DNA from: Rhodospirillales bacterium
GTDB lineage: Bacteria > Pseudomonadota > Alphaproteobacteria > Rhodospirillales > Shumkoniaceae
Direction of reading: 5' to 3'
Assembly (NCBI GenBank): GCA_018432935.1
Contig: JAHDSF010000023.1
Location: 62,001 to 126,000 of the forward strand
DNA: 64,000 bases
Both the position numbers and the translations under genes were made by a program. The notes under the pieces were generated by a model. It saw only the letters and a list, made by a program, of their open reading frames with translations, searched no databases and was not told the origin of the DNA. Shown piece by piece: positions 26,047 through 34,469 of this stretch (positions within the stretch are counted from its first letter, which is position 1; each line of letters begins with the position of its first letter).

Positions 26047-27567
26047 ATGCGGACCATCTTCGTCCTTTTCGATTCGTTGAACCGGACCGCCCTGGGCGCC
26101 TACGGCGGAACGGCCGTCCGCACCCCGAACTTCGACCGGTTCGCCGCCCGTGGCGTCACCTTCGACCGCCATTATGTCGGCTCCCTGCCGTGCATGCCGG
26201 CCAGGCGCGACCTCCACACCGGACGGCTCAACTTCACGCATCGTTCGTGGGGACCGATGGAGCCGTACGACAACTCCTTCGTCAGCATCCTGAAAGAGCA
26301 CGGCGTCTACTGCCACATGGTTTCCGACCATCTTCACTACTTCGAGGATGGAGGACACGGCTTCCACACCAAATATTCGAGCTACGACTACGTCCGCGGC
26401 CAGGAGTACGATCCCTGGGTGGCGATGGTCGAGAGCCCGGTCGAACGCATCCGCGCCCGCTTCGACGAGCGGCACTATGACCCGGGCAGGCGCGACAAGC
26501 GGATCCAGCACGTCATCAATCGCGAAGCCATCGTCGAGGAGGCGGATTTCCCCGGCCCGCGCTGCTTCGCTTCGGCCTTCGACTTCCTCGACCGCAACAG
26601 GCACGCCGACAACTGGTTTCTTCAGATCGAATGCTTCGACCCGCACGAGCCGTTCCATGCTCCGGACCGCTTCAAGGCCGACTACCGGACCGGATTCAAC
26701 GGCCGCATCCTCGACTGGCCGCATTACGAACGCGTGGTGGAGGGCCCCGAGGAGATAGCAGAGATCCGAGCCAACTATGCCGCCCTCGTGGCCATGTGCG
26801 ACGAGTACTTCGGTCGCCTGCTCGACTACCTCGACCAGCACGACATGTGGGGTGATACATGCGTCGTGCTGTCCACCGACCACGGCTTCCTGCTTTCGGA
26901 ACACGGCTGGTGGGGCAAGGCGCGGATGCCCTACTACGAGGAAATCTCGCACATCCCGCTGATCGTCCATCACCCGGTCCACCCGGACCAGGCCGGCACG
27001 CGACGCCGGCACCTGACCCAGACCACGGACCTGATGCCGACCTTCCTTGAGCTGTACGGCATGCCGGCCCCGGCAGAGGTGCGCGGCCGGAGCATCCTGC
27101 CCGTCCTTGCCGACAATGTGCCGATCCGGGACGCGGCGGCGTTCGGCGTCTTCTCCGGCCCGCTCGGGATCACCGACGGCGAATGGGTACTATACCACTA
27201 TCCGCCCGACATCACGCGCGAGGGACTGACCGAGTACACCCTCGCTCCGGCGCACATGACCGAGCCCTTCTCGGTAGAAGAGTTGAGGACGGCACGCCTG
27301 GCGCCGCCGTTCGACTTCACCAAGGGGGTGCCGCTGCTGGGCATTGCGGCTCTCAAGAACGCCAAGCGGGTTCCGAACAACGACGGCATCGCCTTCGACG
27401 ACCTTGGGACCCGCCTCTACAACGTGGTCCGCGATCCGCGCCAGACCACACCCGTCGACGACCGTCGCGCACGCGACCGCCTGTACCGCGCGCTCGTGAG
27501 TGAGCTGAAAGCGCATGACACGCCTGCCGAGGTCTTTCCCTGGTACGATCTCGACCCCGCGGGCTGA
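26047..27567 (+). CDS. Cytoplasmic sulfatase / phosphonate monoester hydrolase-type enzyme
   Basis: 506 residues of the formylglycine sulfatase family. The catalytic signature C-x-P-x-R appears in SLPCMPARRDLHTGR near residue 45, where the Cys is converted to formylglycine. Metal and substrate residues follow in FDSLNRTALGAYGG at the N-terminus and STDHGFLLSEHGWWGK near residue 277. There is no signal peptide, so it acts in the cytoplasm. The ATG at 26047 has AGGAGG 7-8 nt upstream. It is first in an operon with tctC, tctB and tctA and opposite a LysR regulator, which suggests it hydrolyses an imported sulfate or phosphonate ester. Confidence 0.87.
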   Translation: MRTIFVLFDSLNRTALGAYGGTAVRTPNFDRFAARGVTFDRHYVGSLPCMPARRDLHTGRLNFTHRSWGPMEPYDNSFVSILKEHGVYCHMVSDHLHYFEDGGHGFHTKYSSYDYVRGQEYDPWVAMVESPVERIRARFDERHYDPGRRDKRIQHVINREAIVEEADFPGPRCFASAFDFLDRNRHADNWFLQIECFDPHEPFHAPDRFKADYRTGFNGRILDWPHYERVVEGPEEIAEIRANYAALVAMCDEYFGRLLDYLDQHDMWGDTCVVLSTDHGFLLSEHGWWGKARMPYYEEISHIPLIVHHPVHPDQAGTRRRHLTQTTDLMPTFLELYGMPAPAEVRGRSILPVLADNVPIRDAAAFGVFSGPLGITDGEWVLYHYPPDITREGLTEYTLAPAHMTEPFSVEELRTARLAPPFDFTKGVPLLGIAALKNAKRVPNNDGIAFDDLGTRLYNVVRDPRQTTPVDDRRARDRLYRALVSELKAHDTPAEVFPWYDLDPAG

Positions 27568-27588
27568 AGAAATGGGAGGAATCCTTAC

Positions 27589-28575
27589 ATGTTCGCAAGA
27601 CCGTTGATCTTCGCTGCCGGCCTTGTGCTGGCGATGCCCGCGTGGGCGGAGTTCCCGGAACGGAACATCGAAAACATCTATCCTTGGGCGCCAGGCGCGA
27701 CCATGGCGGCGAGCCAGGTTATCGCCGACGCCATGGGCAAGGAGCTGGGGGTCAACGTCTCCGTGGTTTCGACCCCCGGAGCGGCCGGAACCAAGGCCTT
27801 TCAGGTGGCGCTCGAAAAGCCGGCCGACGGCTACACCATCTTCGACGGGTACGTGGCGCCACTGGTGCTTCAGCCCCTGCTGGGCCAGGCAAAGTGGACG
27901 TACGAGAACTTCACCCCGCTCTGGTCGGCCACTTCGAACAGCTTTGCCATCGTCATCCGCAAGGACGAAAGCCGGTTCAAGGATTTTCCGTCGCTGATCG
28001 CTTACGCCAAGGCACATCCCGGCGAGCTGCGCTACTCTCCCGGAGCGCCGAACGGCCTGCCCCACATGGTCGCGGCCAAGGTCATGCAGACGTCCGACGC
28101 CGTGGCCCAGGTCGTTCCCTATCCCGAGATCGACGTGGCGATCAAAGATCTGCGCGGCGGCGTACTCGATTTCATGATCACCAATCCTGGTGTCTATCAG
28201 ACGAACAAGGACGACGTGAAAGTCGTCGCAGTGCTTTCCGAGCTCAAGCGGGCTTCGGAGACCTACGGCGGGGCCCCCCGTGTCCAGGACTACGGCATCG
28301 ATCTCGGCATGAAGGGCCTGGCGCCGATGGGCTGGAACTGGTGGCTGGTGCGCAAGGAAACCCCCAAGGAGGTCGTCGCCAAGCTGCGCGACGCGATGGG
28401 CAAGGCGCTGGCCCGGACCGACGTCCAGGAAAAGCTCATGGCCATGGGCTACGTTCCCCTCGGCTACGGCCCCGACGAATACGCCAAGATCGTCGGGCCG
28501 GTCGCGGCCGACCTTCAGAGCGGCATGGACGCGATCGCATGGGAGAAGAAGGCGCTGCAGTCGGTGAAGAAGTAG
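27589..28575 (+). CDS. tctC: Tripartite tricarboxylate transporter binding protein (TctC/Bug family)
   Basis: 328 residues. A signal peptide covers about residues 1-20 (LIFAAGLVLAMPAWA). The Bug-family pattern is present: PWAPGATMAASQVIADAMGK, NVSVVSTPGAAGTKAF and the GVYQTNKDDVKVVAVLSE region. These proteins bind carboxylates through backbone contacts in the mature N-terminal loop. It lies 21 nt after the sulfatase and before tctB-tctA, with a 13-bp hairpin (28584-28613) between tctC and tctB. The ligand could be a carboxylate carrying, or released from, a sulfate ester. Confidence 0.92.
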   Translation: MFARPLIFAAGLVLAMPAWAEFPERNIENIYPWAPGATMAASQVIADAMGKELGVNVSVVSTPGAAGTKAFQVALEKPADGYTIFDGYVAPLVLQPLLGQAKWTYENFTPLWSATSNSFAIVIRKDESRFKDFPSLIAYAKAHPGELRYSPGAPNGLPHMVAAKVMQTSDAVAQVVPYPEIDVAIKDLRGGVLDFMITNPGVYQTNKDDVKVVAVLSELKRASETYGGAPRVQDYGIDLGMKGLAPMGWNWWLVRKETPKEVVAKLRDAMGKALARTDVQEKLMAMGYVPLGYGPDEYAKIVGPVAADLQSGMDAIAWEKKALQSVKK

Positions 28576-28583
28576 CATCAGCA

Positions 28584-28613
28584 TCCGGGGGCTGCCACGC
28601 GGCGGCCCCCGGA
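28584..28613 (+). promoter_or_regulatory. Intercistronic RNA hairpin between tctC and tctB
   Basis: A 13-bp stem with one G-U pair joins 28584-28596 to 28601-28613 around an acgc loop, 8 nt after the tctC stop and 12 nt before the tctB start. No T-run follows. It mirrors the dctP-dctQ hairpin and probably stabilises the binding-protein mRNA relative to the membrane genes. Confidence 0.6.
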
Positions 28614-28625
28614 GCGGGAAATGCC

Positions 28626-29117
28626 ATGCGAAGGTTTCGTGACCAGGCTTTCGATTGGACCGTCTGGGCGCTGTTTGCCGCGGTCCCCGCGGTGATCTTC
28701 TGGCAGTCGGCGACATCGCTCGAGGAGCAGGGCGCGGCGAGCGGCGGCGCGATGGAAAACGCGGCCTTCTATCCCCGGATCGTGGCCGCCATCATGACCG
28801 CGCTGCTGGCTTGGCATGTCGTCCGGTTGGCCCTTGCGCGATCGAGGAAGGCATCGCCGTTCGCCCGGGGCGTCGGCACCCGGCTCGCTCTCGTCGCCGC
28901 CGGCATGTTCGTCGGTTACCTGTTGGCGCTGCCCTATGCCGGCTACCACCTCGCGACGCCGATCCTCTCGGCGCTGCTCTTCCGGATCCTGGGAATGCGG
29001 CCGCTCCCGGCGGTCGCCGGCGGGCTGGTGCTGTCGTTCGGCCTGGCGTTCGTATTCGAATCGCTTCTGAACGTCATCCTGCCGGTCGGCATCTTCGACC
29101 TCGCGCTTTTCAGCTAG
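28626..29117 (+). CDS. tctB: TctB-family small membrane subunit
   Basis: 163 residues with four hydrophobic helices and the spacing of TctB proteins (DWTVWALFAAVPAVIFWQS, then AAFYPRIVAAIMTALLAW, then two helices near the C-terminus). It is the poorly conserved small subunit of the tripartite tricarboxylate transporter. The start ATG at 28626 lies just after the intercistronic hairpin. An ATG at 28621 is out of frame. It ends 10 nt before tctA. Confidence 0.87.
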   Translation: MRRFRDQAFDWTVWALFAAVPAVIFWQSATSLEEQGAASGGAMENAAFYPRIVAAIMTALLAWHVVRLALARSRKASPFARGVGTRLALVAAGMFVGYLLALPYAGYHLATPILSALLFRILGMRPLPAVAGGLVLSFGLAFVFESLLNVILPVGIFDLALFS

Positions 29118-29127
29118 CGGCCCCGCC

Positions 29128-30636
29128 ATGTTCGAACTGCTGCAAGGCGTTCCCCTCTTCTTCAACCCGCTGGCGCTGGCGGCGACCACGCTTGGCATTA
29201 TCGCCGGACTGGTGATCGGGGTGCTGCCCGGACTAGGCCCTCTGATGGGCATCGTGCTCATGCTTCCCGTCGCCTTCCACCTGCCGCCGATCGCAGGCAT
29301 GGGCATGCTCATCGCCATCTACATCGGCGGGTCCGCCGGCGGTTCGGTCTCGGCCATCCTGCTGCGCATTCCCGGCACCCCGATCGCCGCAGCGACCCTG
29401 TTCGACGGCTTCCCCATGGCGCAGAAGGGGCGCGCGCAGGACGCCGTCGGCCTCGCCATGACGGCGTCCACGCTGGGCGGTTTGATCGGGGGAATCGTCC
29501 TCCTGTTCTTCTCGCCGCTGCTGGCGAAATTCGCCCTCCGCTTCGCCCCGCCCGAGTACTTCGGGATGGCGCTGCTCGGGGTCCTTACGATCGCCATCGT
29601 CTCGGAAGGCTCGGCGCTCAAAGGCCTGCTGGCAGGAGGCCTAGGGCTCGCGCTGGCAATGATCGGCACCGACGAGTTCACGAACGCCTACCGGTTCACC
29701 TTCGGCAACTTCAACCTCTCCAGCGGGCCGCATGTCGTCGCGGTGGTCGTCGGGCTTTTCGCTCTCTCCGAATTGTTCTTCCAGATCGAGTCCGGCGGCT
29801 TTCTCGACCGGCCCAACGTGCAGCGGCTTCGGGTGTCCTTCAGGGCCTTCCGGCTGATCGTGCACCACAAGGTCAACCTGGTCCGGTCCGCGCTGATCGG
29901 CACATTCTTCGGCGCGATCCCGGGAACAGGCGGCGATGTCAGCGCCTTCATCTCCTATGCCGCGGCGAAGAAGATGTCGCGCCCGGGAGAGGTGTTCGGG
30001 GAGGGAGCGGAGGCCGGCATCGTGGCCTCCGAGGCGGCCAACAACGGCTGTTGCGGCGGCGCGATGATCCCCACCCTTTCCCTGGGCATCCCGGGCGACG
30101 GCTCGACCGCCGTTCTCATGGGCGGCCTCATACTCCTGGGCTTCTTTCCCGGTCCCGAGCTGTTCCGCAGCCATCCCGAGATCGTCGGCGGCATCTTCAT
30201 CGCCTACATGGTGGGCAACATCATCATGCTGCTGCTCGGCGTCGTGCTGGCGCCACTGTTCGGCCGGGTGCTCCGCATCCCCAAGGCATGGCTGATCCCG
30301 GCGGTGCTGCTGCTTTCCGTCCTCGGCACCTACGCCCTGCAGAGCTCGGTCTTCGACCTTTGGGTGATGCTGGTCTTCGGCGCGGTCGGCTACCTCATGC
30401 GGCGCGCCCACTATCCGCTGGCGCCCGTGATCATCGGCATGATTCTCGGCAATGTGCTCGAGAACAACTTCCGACGCGCGCTTCTGCTCTCCCGCGACGG
30501 TCCGATGATCTTCGTCGAACGCCCGATCAGCGCGGCGATCATCGCGATCGATATCCTCCTGCTGATCATGATCGTGGTTTCCACGATCCGGGCTTCAAGG
30601 CGCGCCGAGCGCGATCCAGGGCCTGACCAGACATGA
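29128..30636 (+). CDS. tctA: TctA-family large membrane subunit
   Basis: 502 residues with about 12 hydrophobic helices. It has the TctA signatures GLVIGVLPGLGPLMGIVLML near residue 30, YIGGSAGGSVSAILLRIPGTP near residue 67, and GTFFGAIPGTGGDVSAF near residue 258. This is the cation-coupled translocating subunit of the tripartite transporter. Its stop overlaps a small downstream ORF by ATGA. Confidence 0.95.
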   Translation: MFELLQGVPLFFNPLALAATTLGIIAGLVIGVLPGLGPLMGIVLMLPVAFHLPPIAGMGMLIAIYIGGSAGGSVSAILLRIPGTPIAAATLFDGFPMAQKGRAQDAVGLAMTASTLGGLIGGIVLLFFSPLLAKFALRFAPPEYFGMALLGVLTIAIVSEGSALKGLLAGGLGLALAMIGTDEFTNAYRFTFGNFNLSSGPHVVAVVVGLFALSELFFQIESGGFLDRPNVQRLRVSFRAFRLIVHHKVNLVRSALIGTFFGAIPGTGGDVSAFISYAAAKKMSRPGEVFGEGAEAGIVASEAANNGCCGGAMIPTLSLGIPGDGSTAVLMGGLILLGFFPGPELFRSHPEIVGGIFIAYMVGNIIMLLLGVVLAPLFGRVLRIPKAWLIPAVLLLSVLGTYALQSSVFDLWVMLVFGAVGYLMRRAHYPLAPVIIGMILGNVLENNFRRALLLSRDGPMIFVERPISAAIIAIDILLLIMIVVSTIRASRRAERDPGPDQT

Positions 30637-30821
30637 CCTTCGAGGTTTCGCTTCGCGACGTCGGCCGCGCTCTTCGCAAGCTGATGTCGGCATGGATCGC
30701 GGGCATCCGCCAAGTCATGCGCCCGTACCACCCCGAGCGGCACTATCTGCGCGGCCCCAGGAACGGCAACCCTGGCCGCATGGCCGATCACGGCAAAGCC
30801 CGTTCCTTTCCGCGCTGCTAG
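30633..30821 (+). CDS. Possible small basic protein overlapping the tctA stop
   Basis: A 62-codon frame whose ATG overlaps the tctA stop (ATGA), the same coupling seen elsewhere in this genome. The product starts MTFEVSLRDVGRALRKLMSA, has an amphipathic helix-like beginning and a basic tail, and resembles no family I know. It ends 10 nt before the convergent glnS stop. Coupling and frame length are the only support. It may be a chance frame. Confidence 0.35.
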   Translation: MTFEVSLRDVGRALRKLMSAWIAGIRQVMRPYHPERHYLRGPRNGNPGRMADHGKARSFPRC

Positions 30822-30831
30822 ACCACCGCGA

Positions 30832-32517
30832 TCAGCCCTTCGCCTTTTCCTTGGCCCAGGTGTCGCGCAGCGCCACGGTGCGATTGAATACCGGGCGGCC
30901 GGGTCCGCTGTCGGGGTCGAGGCAGAAATAGCCCTGGCGTTCGAACTGCAGCGCCTGGCCGAGCTTCGCCTCGGCGAGCGCGGGCTCGACCTTGCAGCCC
31001 TCCAGCACCTTGAGCGAGTCCGGGTTGAGGTCGGCGAGGAAGTCGCCCCCGGCGCCCGGTACCGGGTTCCTGAACAGGGTTTCGTAAAGGCGCACCTCGG
31101 CGTCCACGGCGTGGGCGGCCGAGACCCAGTGCAGGGTCGCCTTGACCTTGCGGCCGTCGGGGGAGTCGCCGCCGCGGGTGGCCGGGTCGTAGGTGCAGCG
31201 CAGCTCGGTGACGTTGCCGGCGGCGTCCTTCACCACGCCGGTGCACTTCACGAAGTAGGCGTAGCGCAGCCGGACCTCGGCGCCCGGCGAAAGCCGGAAG
31301 AACTTCTTGGGCGGGTCCTCCATGAAATCGTCGCGCTCGATGTAGAGCACGCGCGAGAACGGCACCTCGCGGGTGCCGGCGCCCTCGTCTTCCGGGTTGT
31401 TGACGGCGGTCAGCGTCTCGACCTGGTCCTCCGGGTAGTTCTCGATGACGAGCTTGAGAGGATTGAGCACCGCCATCCGCCGCTCGGCCCTCTTGTTGAG
31501 GACCTCGCGCACGCAGGCCTCAAGGTAGGCGACCTCGATCAGGTTCTCGCTCTTGGTCACGCCGACCCGGCGCACGAAGTCGCGCAGCGCCTCGGGCGGA
31601 AAGCCGCGCCGCCGCATCCCGCGCAGGGTCGGCATGCGGGGATCGTCCCAGCCGCTGACCAAGCCTTCGCGTACCAGCTGCAGCAGCCGGCGCTTGGAGA
31701 CGATGGTGTGCGAGACGTTGAGGCGCGAGAACTCGATCTGCCGCGGCCGCGACGGCACCGGCAGGTTGGCGATGAACCAGTCGTACAGCGGCCGGTGATC
31801 CTCGAACTCCAGCGTGCACAGCGAATGCGTCACCCCCTCGATCGCGTCCGACTGGCCGTGCGCGTAGTCGTACGTCGGATAGATGCACCACGCGTCGCCG
31901 GTGCGCGGATGGCTGGCGTGGAGGATGCGGTAGAGCACGGGGTCGCGCAGGTTGATGTTGCCCGACGCCATGTCGATCCTAGCCCGCAGCACGCGCGAGC
32001 CGTCGGCGAACTCGCCCTTCCGCATGCGGCGGAACAACTCCAGGTTCTCCTCGACCGGGCGGTCGCGGAACGGGCTGTTGCGGCCCGGCTCGGTCAGGGT
32101 GCCGCGGTATTCGCGGATTTCGTCCGCCGAAAGGTCGTCGACGTAGGCCTTGCCCTCGCGGATCAGGTGCTCGGCCCATTCATAGAGCTGCTCGAAATAA
32201 TCGGAGGCGTAGCAGAGACGGTCGCCCCAGTCGAAACCGAGCCACCGCACGTCCTGCTGGATGCTGTCGATATACTCGTGCTCCTCCTTGGTCGGATTGG
32301 TGTCGTCCATGCGGAGGTTGCAGCGGCCTCCGAACTCCTCGGCGATGCCGAAATCGATGCAGATGGCTTTGGCATGGCCAAGATGGAGATACCCGTTGGG
32401 CTCGGGCGGAAAACGGGTGACCACTCCGCCCACCCGGCCATCCCGCAGGTCGGCGCGGACAATGTCGCGGATGAAGTCGCGGGCGCCCTCTTCGCCGGCC
32501 AAATCCAGGTCGCTCAT
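30832..32517 (-). CDS. glnS: Glutaminyl-tRNA synthetase
   Basis: 561-residue class I aminoacyl-tRNA synthetase that charges tRNA-Gln. The HIGH-type motif is [14 protein letters not shown] near residue 41, and the KMSKS-type motif is VSKRRL near residue 274. The catalytic core and the two C-terminal anticodon-binding beta-barrels are complete. The ATG at 32517 gives the family start ([16 protein letters not shown]). The frame extends to 32592 without support. Its presence indicates direct glutaminylation, which is found in only some alphaproteobacteria and may reflect transfer. It is convergent with the tctA operon. Confidence 0.97.
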   Translation of the reverse strand: MSDLDLAGEEGARDFIRDIVRADLRDGRVGGVVTRFPPEPNGYLHLGHAKAICIDFGIAEEFGGRCNLRMDDTNPTKEEHEYIDSIQQDVRWLGFDWGDRLCYASDYFEQLYEWAEHLIREGKAYVDDLSADEIREYRGTLTEPGRNSPFRDRPVEENLELFRRMRKGEFADGSRVLRARIDMASGNINLRDPVLYRILHASHPRTGDAWCIYPTYDYAHGQSDAIEGVTHSLCTLEFEDHRPLYDWFIANLPVPSRPRQIEFSRLNVSHTIVSKRRLLQLVREGLVSGWDDPRMPTLRGMRRRGFPPEALRDFVRRVGVTKSENLIEVAYLEACVREVLNKRAERRMAVLNPLKLVIENYPEDQVETLTAVNNPEDEGAGTREVPFSRVLYIERDDFMEDPPKKFFRLSPGAEVRLRYAYFVKCTGVVKDAAGNVTELRCTYDPATRGGDSPDGRKVKATLHWVSAAHAVDAEVRLYETLFRNPVPGAGGDFLADLNPDSLKVLEGCKVEPALAEAKLGQALQFERQGYFCLDPDSGPGRPVFNRTVALRDTWAKEKAKG

Positions 32518-32628
32518 GGTGTCGCTCCGATCCGACGCAGGTGCCGCTTGTCTGGAACGGCACGTTCTACTCCCCTGCCTCGCCCTTCGCAAGGAGCACC
32601 GGCGTTACACTCCGTTACCATCGACGCC

Positions 32629-32675
32629 TTGACTTGCAAGGATCTTCGCCGTAAATGAAACTGCTCAGTTTCATT
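32629..32675 (+). promoter_or_regulatory. TetR-RND promoter with perfect palindromic operator
   Basis: TTGACT (32629-32634) is followed after 17 nt by a weak -10 (taaatg, 32652-32657). A perfect 22-nt palindrome, AATGAAACTG-ct-CAGTTTCATT (32654-32675), begins in the -10 and ends 14 nt before the TetR start. Its length and tgaaactg half-sites fit operators of TetR repressors that control RND pumps. Binding would shut off the operon until an inducer drug or metabolite is present. Confidence 0.75.
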
Positions 32676-32689
32676 CCGGAAGGTTCGCC

Positions 32690-33310
32690 TTGGACGCAAC
32701 CGTGGACGGCGAAGCCGAGTGGCGGGCACAACGCAGGCAGCGCATCCTCGCGGCCGCGTCGTCGTTGTTCCTCTCGCGGCCGTTCCAGGCGGTGCAGATG
32801 GACGATGTGGCGCGTGCCGCCGCCATGGGCAAGGCGACGTTGTACCGTTACTACCCCTCCAAGGAAGCCTTGTTCCTGGCAATCGCGGACGAGGCGCTGG
32901 AACAGCTTCACGACAGCATGGCGGCGAAGGCCGCGGAACCCGATCCGGTGGCGCGGCTGCGCGGCATGCTGGCGACGCTGGTCGAACTGCTGGCCGGCCA
33001 GTTCGCGGCGCTGCGCCTGCTGACCGCCGAGCAGTCGGCGCTCGAGAAAAGGTGGCGGCAGCTCTACCGGGAGCACCGGGGGCGGATTGTCGACCGCCTG
33101 CGTGAGACGCTGGCTGACGGTATGGCGGCCGGGTGCTTTCGCGAGCTCGACCTCGAAGCGACCCCCGCCCTGATGATCGGGATGATCCGCGGCGGCCTCA
33201 TGGGGGCGCCGAACGTGCCGCCGGAGCGTCTCGCCGCTTCGGTTTGCGGGATTGCGGTCGACGGCTGCAGGATGCCGCCGTCGAGTGGACACCCTGAGCG
33301 GGGAGTCTGA
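32690..33310 (+). CDS. TetR-family repressor of the RND efflux operon
   Basis: 206 residues with an N-terminal helix-turn-helix (RQRILAAASSLFLSRPF, then VARAAAMGKATLYRYYPSKEAL near residue 42) and a helical ligand domain. The start is a TTG at 32690 with GGAAGG 6 nt upstream. A GTG at 32702 is the alternative. It sits directly after a perfect palindrome and 7 nt before the membrane-fusion protein gene, so it probably represses itself and the pump. Confidence 0.88.
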   Translation: MDATVDGEAEWRAQRRQRILAAASSLFLSRPFQAVQMDDVARAAAMGKATLYRYYPSKEALFLAIADEALEQLHDSMAAKAAEPDPVARLRGMLATLVELLAGQFAALRLLTAEQSALEKRWRQLYREHRGRIVDRLRETLADGMAAGCFRELDLEATPALMIGMIRGGLMGAPNVPPERLAASVCGIAVDGCRMPPSSGHPERGV

Positions 33311-33317
33311 GAAGACG

Positions 33318-34469
33318 ATGGTTCGACGATTCACGGTCGCCGTGCTGACCTTGTTCGTGATTGCCGGTATTGCCACGCTGGTCGCGGTGATGCCGGAGCG
33401 TTCGACCGCCACCCCCGAGCGGCGCCAGCCGCCGCCACAGCCGGTGGTTCTTGCAGCCGTCGAGCAGCGTGCGGTGCCGCTGACGATCGCCGCGATCGGC
33501 AACGCCCAGCCCCTGCAGACGGTGGGGATCAAACCCCGCATCGACGGCCAGATCGTGTCCGTCCATTTCGAGGAAGGCCAGAACGTCGCCGCAGGCGACG
33601 TTCTGTTCCGACTCGACGACCGCTCGTATCGGATCCAGCTTCGTCAGGCCGAGGCGGCCCTCGCCAATGCCAAGGCGCAGCTCGACCGCGCCCGCGCCGA
33701 CTTCCGCCGCACCAGCGACCTGATGCGCACCGGCAACGCGACGGCGCAACGCTACGACGAGGTAAAGGCTTCGCTCGAAGCTCTCGAAGGCACCGTCAAG
33801 GCGGATGAGGCTGCGATCGACGCCGCCCGCCTCAACCTCGACTACACGGTGATCCGCGCGCCGTTCGCCGGTCGCACCGGCGCCATCCAGTTCCGCGTCG
33901 GCAGCATGGTGCGCACCAACGATTCGGCGCCGCTGGTGACCCTGACCCAGCTGTCGCCGATCGCCGTCGCCTTCTCGGTGCCCGAACGCGAGCTTCCGGA
34001 AGTCCGCCGGGCGCAGCGCGCAGCGCCCCTCGCCGTCCATACCGCGCCGCGCAGCGCCGGCGAGGACGCCGTCGAAGGCCGGCTGGTCTTCATCGACAGC
34101 GCGATCGACACCGCCACCGGCACCATCCTGCTCAAGGCCCGTTTCGACAACGACCCGCCGCTCCTGTGGCCGGGTCAATTCGTCGACGTGACCCTCGCCA
34201 TCGGCGCCCCCGCGCCGGTCCTTGTGGTCCCGGCGCAGGCGATCCAGATGGGGCAGGACGGTTCGTTCGTTTACGTCGCCGGCAGCGACGGCACGGTCAA
34301 GCTGCGGCCGGTCGAGGTGGCACGGCGGGCCGGGGAACTGGCGGTGATCGCCGCCGGCGTGAGCGCGGGCGAGCGGGTGGTCGCGGAAGGACAATCCCGG
34401 CTCAGCGACGGCGCCACCTATGCCGAAGCCAACCGGGCAGGGGGTGGCAGGGAGCGCGCTTCGCGATGA
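33318..34469 (+). CDS. RND efflux periplasmic adaptor (membrane fusion protein)
   Basis: 383 residues. An N-terminal membrane anchor covers about residues 6-26, with no lipobox Cys. The barrel-sandwich hybrid begins at VGIKPRIDGQIVSVHFEEGQ near residue 70. A coiled-coil alpha-hairpin follows (about residues 108-180), and LDYTVIRAPFAGRTGAI near residue 174 returns to the lipoyl half. The beta-barrel and membrane-proximal domains complete the AcrA/MdtA layout. It connects the inner-membrane pump to an outer-membrane channel. The stop overlaps the pump start by ATGA. Confidence 0.93.
   Translation: MVRRFTVAVLTLFVIAGIATLVAVMPERSTATPERRQPPPQPVVLAAVEQRAVPLTIAAIGNAQPLQTVGIKPRIDGQIVSVHFEEGQNVAAGDVLFRLDDRSYRIQLRQAEAALANAKAQLDRARADFRRTSDLMRTGNATAQRYDEVKASLEALEGTVKADEAAIDAARLNLDYTVIRAPFAGRTGAIQFRVGSMVRTNDSAPLVTLTQLSPIAVAFSVPERELPEVRRAQRAAPLAVHTAPRSAGEDAVEGRLVFIDSAIDTATGTILLKARFDNDPPLLWPGQFVDVTLAIGAPAPVLVVPAQAIQMGQDGSFVYVAGSDGTVKLRPVEVARRAGELAVIAAGVSAGERVVAEGQSRLSDGATYAEANRAGGGRERASR

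Noticed and set aside
31111..32658. 515-codon plus-strand frame opposite glnS
   Set aside because: Antisense to a complete glutaminyl-tRNA synthetase; no recognisable domain.
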